From CAZBSE01 sp964494385 (GTDB lineage: Bacteria; Actinomycetota; Humimicrobiia; Humimicrobiales; Humimicrobiaceae): a DNA stretch of 18,459 nucleotides. Below, one piece after another: positions 14,484 through 18,459 of this stretch (positions are counted from its first letter, which is position 1; the number at the start of each line of letters is the position of its first letter). The DNA lies in NCBI GenBank assembly GCA_964494385.1, contig CAZBSE010000025.1, forward strand, positions 1 through 18,459. Direction: 5' to 3'. A program made the translations under genes and the position numbers. Under the pieces are notes generated by a model that did not search any database, had not been told where the DNA came from, and was given only the letters and a program-made list of their open reading frames with translations.

Positions 14484-15194
14484 TTATTTATCAAAAATGG
14501 CGCTGTACTCTTTGATTATATTTATCCCGCTGCTGGTTCCCAGCCTTGTTGCACCTGCATCTATAAGTGCCTGGGCATCCCCGAATGTTCTTATCCCGCC
14601 CGATGCCTTGACTCCGATATTTCTAGTGACAACTTCTCTTATCAGTCTAATATCATCAAGTTCCACGCCTTTTACCCCAAAACCAGTGGATGTTTTTACA
14701 AAATCCGCACCCGATCTCTCAATAATGGAACAAACTCTTTTGATTTCATCCCTGGTTAAAATTGCAGTTTCGATTATAACCTTTATATTTATATGCCTGT
14801 TATATTCCGCTATCTGCTCGCGTCTTATCACGCTAACGATTATTTTAATCTCCCTTTCGATATACTCGTAATTACCGCTTTTTATGGCTCCAAGATTTAT
14901 TACCATATCAAGCTCATCCGCTCCTTTTTTTACATTATCCTTTGCCTCAAAAACCTTTGTTTCTATGGTATTTGCCCCCAGGGGGTAACCGACTACAGAA
15001 CAGACCTTTACATCAGTATCTACCAGTACTTTTTTTGCTTGTTCTATAAAAGTTGGATTGATGCATACCGCAGCAAAATGATTTTTTTTGGCATTGATGC
15101 ACAACTGCTCTATATCTCTTGAAGTGGCAATGGGATTAAGTAATGTCTGATCTATCGTTTTTGCCAATTGTTCTTTGGTTAACGTTTTTATCAC
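14484..15194 (-). CDS. deoC: Deoxyribose-phosphate aldolase
   Basis: Class I aldolase of 236 aa that cleaves 2-deoxyribose 5-phosphate to glyceraldehyde 3-phosphate and acetaldehyde, in deoxynucleoside catabolism. The TIM-barrel signature is complete: IDQTLLNP near the start (Gln where most members have His), GADELDMVINLGAIKSG with Asp96, the Schiff-base lysine Lys167 in GADFVKTSTGFG, and Lys196 in GVKASGGIRT. The start is GTG at 15192-15194, with AAGG four bases away. It sits 33 bases after era and two bases before recO. No other nucleoside-salvage gene is nearby; here it travels with housekeeping genes rather than in a deo operon. Confidence 0.95.
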   Translation of the reverse strand: MIKTLTKEQLAKTIDQTLLNPIATSRDIEQLCINAKKNHFAAVCINPTFIEQAKKVLVDTDVKVCSVVGYPLGANTIETKVFEAKDNVKKGADELDMVINLGAIKSGNYEYIEREIKIIVSVIRREQIAEYNRHINIKVIIETAILTRDEIKRVCSIIERSGADFVKTSTGFGVKGVELDDIRLIREVVTRNIGVKASGGIRTFGDAQALIDAGATRLGTSSGINIIKEYSAIFDK

Positions 15195-15227
15195 CCTACC
15201 TTAATTTATTCATAAGTTAATATTTTT

Positions 15228-16136
15228 TTACCGGAAACCAAATCTATCCAGTAAAAGCTTCTTTTTGGTCCAATTTTTTTCAACCTTAACCCATAATTCC
15301 AAAAGTACTTTACTCTCAAGCAAATTTTCAAGCTCCAGCCTGGCCTGACTGCCGACTATCTTTAATATATTGCCTGACTTTCCGATAATTATGGCTTTCT
15401 GTGATATTTTCTCAGCGTAAATACTGCATGCTATAATAATCAATTTTCTGCCGTCTCTGGTAGCGGATTCCCTGAATTCCTCTATTTCAACATTTATGCT
15501 GTGTGGGATTTCATCATACAGATTTTCATATAACTTCTCTCTTACCACTTCCGATATTACTCTCTTCAGAGGCTGATCGGTAACCATATCTTTTTCGTAA
15601 TACCTGGGACCTTCCGGCAGTTTTTCAGTGAGCAATGTTAGAAATTTATTAATATTTTCCCCGGTTTTAGCAGAAATTTCGTTTACGCGGTCAAAACAAT
15701 CATAACCTTTCAGCTTTTGTTTCTCTTTTTCTATCCTGTCTTTTGAAACCAGGTCTATTTTATTCAGCAGCAGAAACTTGGGCTGCGGTTTGTGTTTAAT
15801 ATTATCGAAAACAAAGAAATCTCCGGCACCTATTCCACCTGCTATGTCTACAATGACAGCAATCACATCGGAATCATCAATAACATCCGGAACAATCCTG
15901 TTTAACTTCTCTCCCAGCAAATTCCTGGGCTTAAAAAATCCGGGGCAGTCAACAAAAATTATCTGGGAATCTCTGGTATTTAGGATACAGTTGATCTTAC
16001 TTCTCGTAGTCTGGGCTTTATCTGAGGTAATGACCACCTTTTTGCTTAAAATTTTATTAATTAAGGTAGATTTTCCTACATTCGTCCTGCCGATAAGGCC
16101 CACGAAACCTGATTTAAAATTATTTTTTTTACTCAT
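15228..16136 (-). CDS. era: Ribosome-assembly GTPase Era
   Basis: Protein of 302 aa, typical length, combining an N-terminal GTPase and a C-terminal KH domain that binds the 3' end of 16S rRNA during 30S maturation. G1 is GRTNVGKST (16-24), with Thr where nearly all Era proteins have Pro. G3 is DCPG (63-66), with Cys where the usual sequence is DTPG. G2 (SDKAQTTRSKI), G4 NKID (125-128) and G5 SAK (155-157) are canonical. The KH domain shows IIIGKSGNILKIVGSQARLE and LWVKVEKNW. The ATG overlaps the stop of the GNAT gene (ATGA), with GGA five bases upstream, so the two are translated together. Identity is firm despite the two substitutions. Confidence 0.95.
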   Translation of the reverse strand: MSKKNNFKSGFVGLIGRTNVGKSTLINKILSKKVVITSDKAQTTRSKINCILNTRDSQIIFVDCPGFFKPRNLLGEKLNRIVPDVIDDSDVIAVIVDIAGGIGAGDFFVFDNIKHKPQPKFLLLNKIDLVSKDRIEKEKQKLKGYDCFDRVNEISAKTGENINKFLTLLTEKLPEGPRYYEKDMVTDQPLKRVISEVVREKLYENLYDEIPHSINVEIEEFRESATRDGRKLIIIACSIYAEKISQKAIIIGKSGNILKIVGSQARLELENLLESKVLLELWVKVEKNWTKKKLLLDRFGFR

Positions 16137-16600
16137 AATTCCAAGCTCATCAAATCCCTGTTTATTCCCTTTCCATACTCATCTTTTCTGAGATTAATTC
16201 TTTTAAATCCGAAATCGCTATAAAGCCGGACAGCCGCCTCATTATCCGGATCTACGGTTAATTCTATCTCCTTTAAATCTTCGTCCTTTAAAATATTGAT
16301 AACTTTTTGCATCAATTTTTTCCCAATTTCTCTTTTCCTGTAATCCCTGTCAATATAGAAAGAAAAGATAAAAGCCTTACCTTTTTCGGTCCAGTCTTTT
16401 ATAAGCTCACATACTCCAATGATATCAGGCTCAGTTTCACTTTTTTTGGCTATGATAAACCTTCCGTATCTTATTATTACCGGTATTACCCACCGGTTTA
16501 TGGAAGCTTCACTTCCCCAGTTCCTTTTTTCCAACTCTTCAATCCTGCTTATGAGCTTCCAATCAAAATCGTTTATCTCCTGTATAAATATATCATTCAT
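16133..16600 (-). CDS. GNAT-family N-acetyltransferase
   Basis: Protein of 155 aa covering one GNAT fold. Motif A, the acetyl-CoA pyrophosphate loop, is FSFYIDRDYRKREIGKKLMQ (79-98), with R-K-R-E-I-G instead of the common Q/R-x-x-G-x-G/A. Motif B is ELTVDPDNEAAVRLYSDFGF (113-132), the closing part of the fold. It resembles RimI-like enzymes that acetylate protein N-termini, but the substrate cannot be told from sequence. It is first of the GNAT-era-deoC-recO cluster and overlaps era by four bases. The ATG at 16598-16600 has no Shine-Dalgarno; TAGAAT ends five bases before it, so the mRNA may be leaderless, although no good -35 box is present. Confidence 0.85.
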   Translation of the reverse strand: MNDIFIQEINDFDWKLISRIEELEKRNWGSEASINRWVIPVIIRYGRFIIAKKSETEPDIIGVCELIKDWTEKGKAFIFSFYIDRDYRKREIGKKLMQKVINILKDEDLKEIELTVDPDNEAAVRLYSDFGFKRINLRKDEYGKGINRDLMSLEL

Positions 16601-16947
16601 ACTAAATTCTAATACTTATAAATCTTGACAAAAAAAGTATATCTACTACCAATTTTACATTATTTGTCAATAGCTGAATTTATATTCAGAAACAGTTTAT
16701 ATATGAAATACGTGAAGTAAATTCCTATTATTGTAATACTATTGTAATATAACAAAGATTAAAAAACTTGATGCCGCATATCAGACTTAAAACTGTTGTT
16801 GCCCAGCAATATTGTCACACCTAATCTACTCAAGGAAAAACACTATCTATTAAGGAAAGAAAAGAGATTTCTGTCAGTATCCAGGTATAGTAAAACTATA
16901 CAATAGATAATTATCAAGCTGGCTTAAGCCCTGATGGAATAAATAAA
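16601..16947. other. 347-bp noncoding gap with a palindrome cluster
   Basis: No gene is supported on either strand; frames are short and broken by stops. Near the GNAT side TTGACA (16625-16630) and TGTCAA (16665-16670) face each other. Just beyond the methyltransferase stop three small dyads crowd into 46 bp: GTATAGT-AAA-ACTATAC (16885-16901), GATAATTATC (16906-16915) and GGCTTAAGCC (16921-16930). None has a T-run, so they are not ordinary terminators. The gap separates the core cluster from the TetR-methyltransferase pair. Confidence 0.4.
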
Positions 16948-17847
16948 TTATAATACTTCTGCAATAACTGCACATTGATGGCTGGCAATCTTACCAAAGG
17001 ATTTACCATTACTAAAAGTTAAATAAATTTTTTCCAATTCTTCCGGAGTGTAATTCTTTATAACTCTAAATCCTAATTTTTTTAAAAATTTATTTATTCC
17101 TCCCTCCGGTATTCCAAAATGGTATGGTTCTCCATATTTCGATACTAAATTGGCTATTTTTTTTGACCCATAATATTTATAATTTCCTTCAATTACATCT
17201 CTGTAAATATAAGTAAAGGCAATAAGACTTTTTTCCATTGAATTCTCCTTTATAAAATTCAAAGTAGCATCGACAGTTTCATCTTTAAGATATTCTGTTA
17301 CTCCTTCCCAAATGAAAAGGTTTTTCTTATCTTTCTTAAAGCCAGATTCAAATAATCTGTCATCAAGCTTATCTTTATTAAAATTAATAGCAACAAATTG
17401 CATCTCATCAGGTATATCAATGTTTTTTTCTTTCAATATTTCAATCTTCTTCTCCTGGGTTGGCGCTAAATCTACCTCAAATATCTTTGTAGCTTTTATA
17501 TAATCTATAAAACGATAAGCGCGCGAATCAAATCCTGCACCCATAATAATTATCTGATCAAAATTCAGGGTGAGTGCTTCTTTGAATATTCTATCAAAAA
17601 GAAAGGTCCTGGAGACAACCCACTCGTAAGTGCCTGGTATATATCTCTTTAATATGGGTAATAGAATAGGTGATAAATTTAACTTCAATCTTGCAGAACC
17701 AGTATGGAATTCTTTTGCAAGATAATCAGGTCCTTTAAGATTTCTTTCTTTATTTGAGCAAGCTCTAAAATAGGTTATAAATCCTGCTGTCTCTGAAATA
17801 TTTTTTTCTATATATTGCTTGCTGTAAGCTGCACTGCTTCCACCCAT
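16948..17847 (-). CDS. SAM-dependent methyltransferase, TIGR00027/COG3315-type (leucine carboxyl methyltransferase-like)
   Basis: Protein of 299 aa. It carries ISETAGFITYFRA (17-29), the SAM-binding motif I IIIMGAGFDSRAYRF (99-113), the acidic FEVDLAPTQEKK (123-134) that binds the ribose of SAM, and FIWEGVTEYL (178-187). These are the marks of the TIGR00027 group within the PF04072 O-methyltransferases, often linked with polyketide or small-molecule methylation. No substrate can be named. The ATG (17845-17847) is one base after the stop of the TetR gene, and AAAGGAG within the last codons of that gene is its Shine-Dalgarno, so the two form an operon. The protein is probably cytosolic: I see no signal peptide or membrane segment. 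Confidence 0.85.
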   Translation of the reverse strand: MGGSSAAYSKQYIEKNISETAGFITYFRACSNKERNLKGPDYLAKEFHTGSARLKLNLSPILLPILKRYIPGTYEWVVSRTFLFDRIFKEALTLNFDQIIIMGAGFDSRAYRFIDYIKATKIFEVDLAPTQEKKIEILKEKNIDIPDEMQFVAINFNKDKLDDRLFESGFKKDKKNLFIWEGVTEYLKDETVDATLNFIKENSMEKSLIAFTYIYRDVIEGNYKYYGSKKIANLVSKYGEPYHFGIPEGGINKFLKKLGFRVIKNYTPEELEKIYLTFSNGKSFGKIASHQCAVIAEVL

Positions 17848-17848
17848 A

Positions 17849-18457
17849 TTATAAAACTCCTTTCAACATTATTTCATAGATTTGTTTTATGAAGAGTTCA
17901 TCGAACTCATCAACTTTTTTATCCAGATTAAACATTTTTATATATTGCTGTCTGTATCTCAACCAGAAATGGATTGAGCCAATAATAAGAGTCAATGGTA
18001 CGATTAGCTCTATATTTTTTCTCAGGATACCTAGTTTTTGAAATTGCTTCCCTATTTCAACCATTTTACCTGTAATCTTTGCTTCGTTTTCAACAACATC
18101 ATTTCTACCCTCCAGATATGCCCATAAAGATATTCTGTTATATGTCTTATCCTTTTTAAAAAAATTAAATACGGTTTTAATACTCTGATACATCGCCTTT
18201 TTTGGCAAACCAATCATTTTAAGATTAGCCTTTAATAAATTACCATAACGTTTAGCAATTTTTTCTCTTACTGCTTTATAAAGATTCTCTTTAGTTTTAT
18301 AGTGATATAAGATCAATCCATCCGATATCCCTGATCTATCCGAGATCATCTTTATAGATGTTGCATTAAATCCGTATTTGGAAAAAATCTCTTCTGCCGT
18401 ATTTAAAATTTTCTTTATGGTCAAGCCTTTATCTCTTACCCTCTCTCCGGGACACAT
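17849..18457 (-). CDS. TetR-family transcriptional regulator
   Basis: Protein of about 202 aa with an N-terminal TetR helix-turn-helix: ILNTAEEIFSKYGFNATSIK (17-36), MISDRSGISDGLILYHYKTK (37-56), then ENLYKAV. The rest is a helical ligand-binding domain without recognisable specificity; a hydrophobic LTLIIGSIHFWL stretch may line its pocket. It likely represses the operon it shares with the methyltransferase and senses a small molecule related to that enzyme's job. The ATG at 18455-18457 is two bases from the window edge, so its Shine-Dalgarno, promoter and operator are outside and a start further upstream cannot be excluded. Confidence 0.85.
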   Translation of the reverse strand: MCPGERVRDKGLTIKKILNTAEEIFSKYGFNATSIKMISDRSGISDGLILYHYKTKENLYKAVREKIAKRYGNLLKANLKMIGLPKKAMYQSIKTVFNFFKKDKTYNRISLWAYLEGRNDVVENEAKITGKMVEIGKQFQKLGILRKNIELIVPLTLIIGSIHFWLRYRQQYIKMFNLDKKVDEFDELFIKQIYEIMLKGVL

Positions 18458-18459
18458 AT

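Noticed and set aside
16796..16849. Short plus-strand frame beginning MPHIRLKTVV in the 16601-16947 gap
   Set aside because: It stops after 17 residues, has no ribosome binding site and matches nothing I know; neighbouring frames are also broken, and I could not tie it to a transposase.

Overview
The window looks like a chromosomal segment of an A+T-rich bacterium, most likely an anaerobe. Nearly every gene reads on the minus strand, so gene order below is given in transcription order (high to low coordinates). The core block is GNAT - era - deoC - recO - glyQ - glyS - ppdK - dnaG - rpoD - tRNA-Asn. This order resembles Firmicutes-like genomes, where era/recO/glyQS lie just upstream of dnaG-sigA. 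The two-subunit glycyl-tRNA synthetase, the pyruvate phosphate dikinase, A+T-rich codons and high Lys/Ile content fit a low-G+C fermentative lineage such as Clostridia. Uncultured groups such as Atribacterota or deep Actinomycetota are also possible. I cannot assign a taxon from the sequence alone.

Layout from right to left: (1) 16948-18457, a TetR-type repressor followed one base later by a TIGR00027-type SAM methyltransferase, then 347 noncoding bases with a cluster of small palindromes. (2) 13699-16600, a compact cluster of a GNAT acetyltransferase, the GTPase Era, deoxyribose-phosphate aldolase and RecO. (3) 10546-13553, glyQ and glyS with an ATGA overlap. glyQ has a good promoter only 8 bases before its ATG and no Shine-Dalgarno, which suggests a leaderless message. 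(4) 7802-10426, ppdK as its own unit. (5) 4598-7631, dnaG-rpoD, the macromolecular synthesis pair, with a promoter before dnaG. (6) 4459-4533, a complete CCA-encoding tRNA-Asn(GTT) with its own near-consensus promoter.

Left of the tRNA the character changes to accessory DNA: a very A+T-rich AbiE-type (type IV) toxin-antitoxin operon with a 51-bp dyad over its promoter (2458-4376), a DUF4173-type membrane protein started by TTG (981-2423), an ISL3-family transposase remnant (about 706-836), and a RelE-type toxin with its small antitoxin (141-626). Partial direct copies of the tRNA-Asn 3' end occur at 852-871 (17 of 20 bases) and 62-70 (9 bases). This suggests the left third is an old tRNA-targeted island that has lost its integrase. 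I saw no CRISPR array, rRNA, T-box or integrase gene, and no clearly new multi-gene system. The most promising material is the AbiE operon with its operator inside this tRNA-bounded accessory segment.
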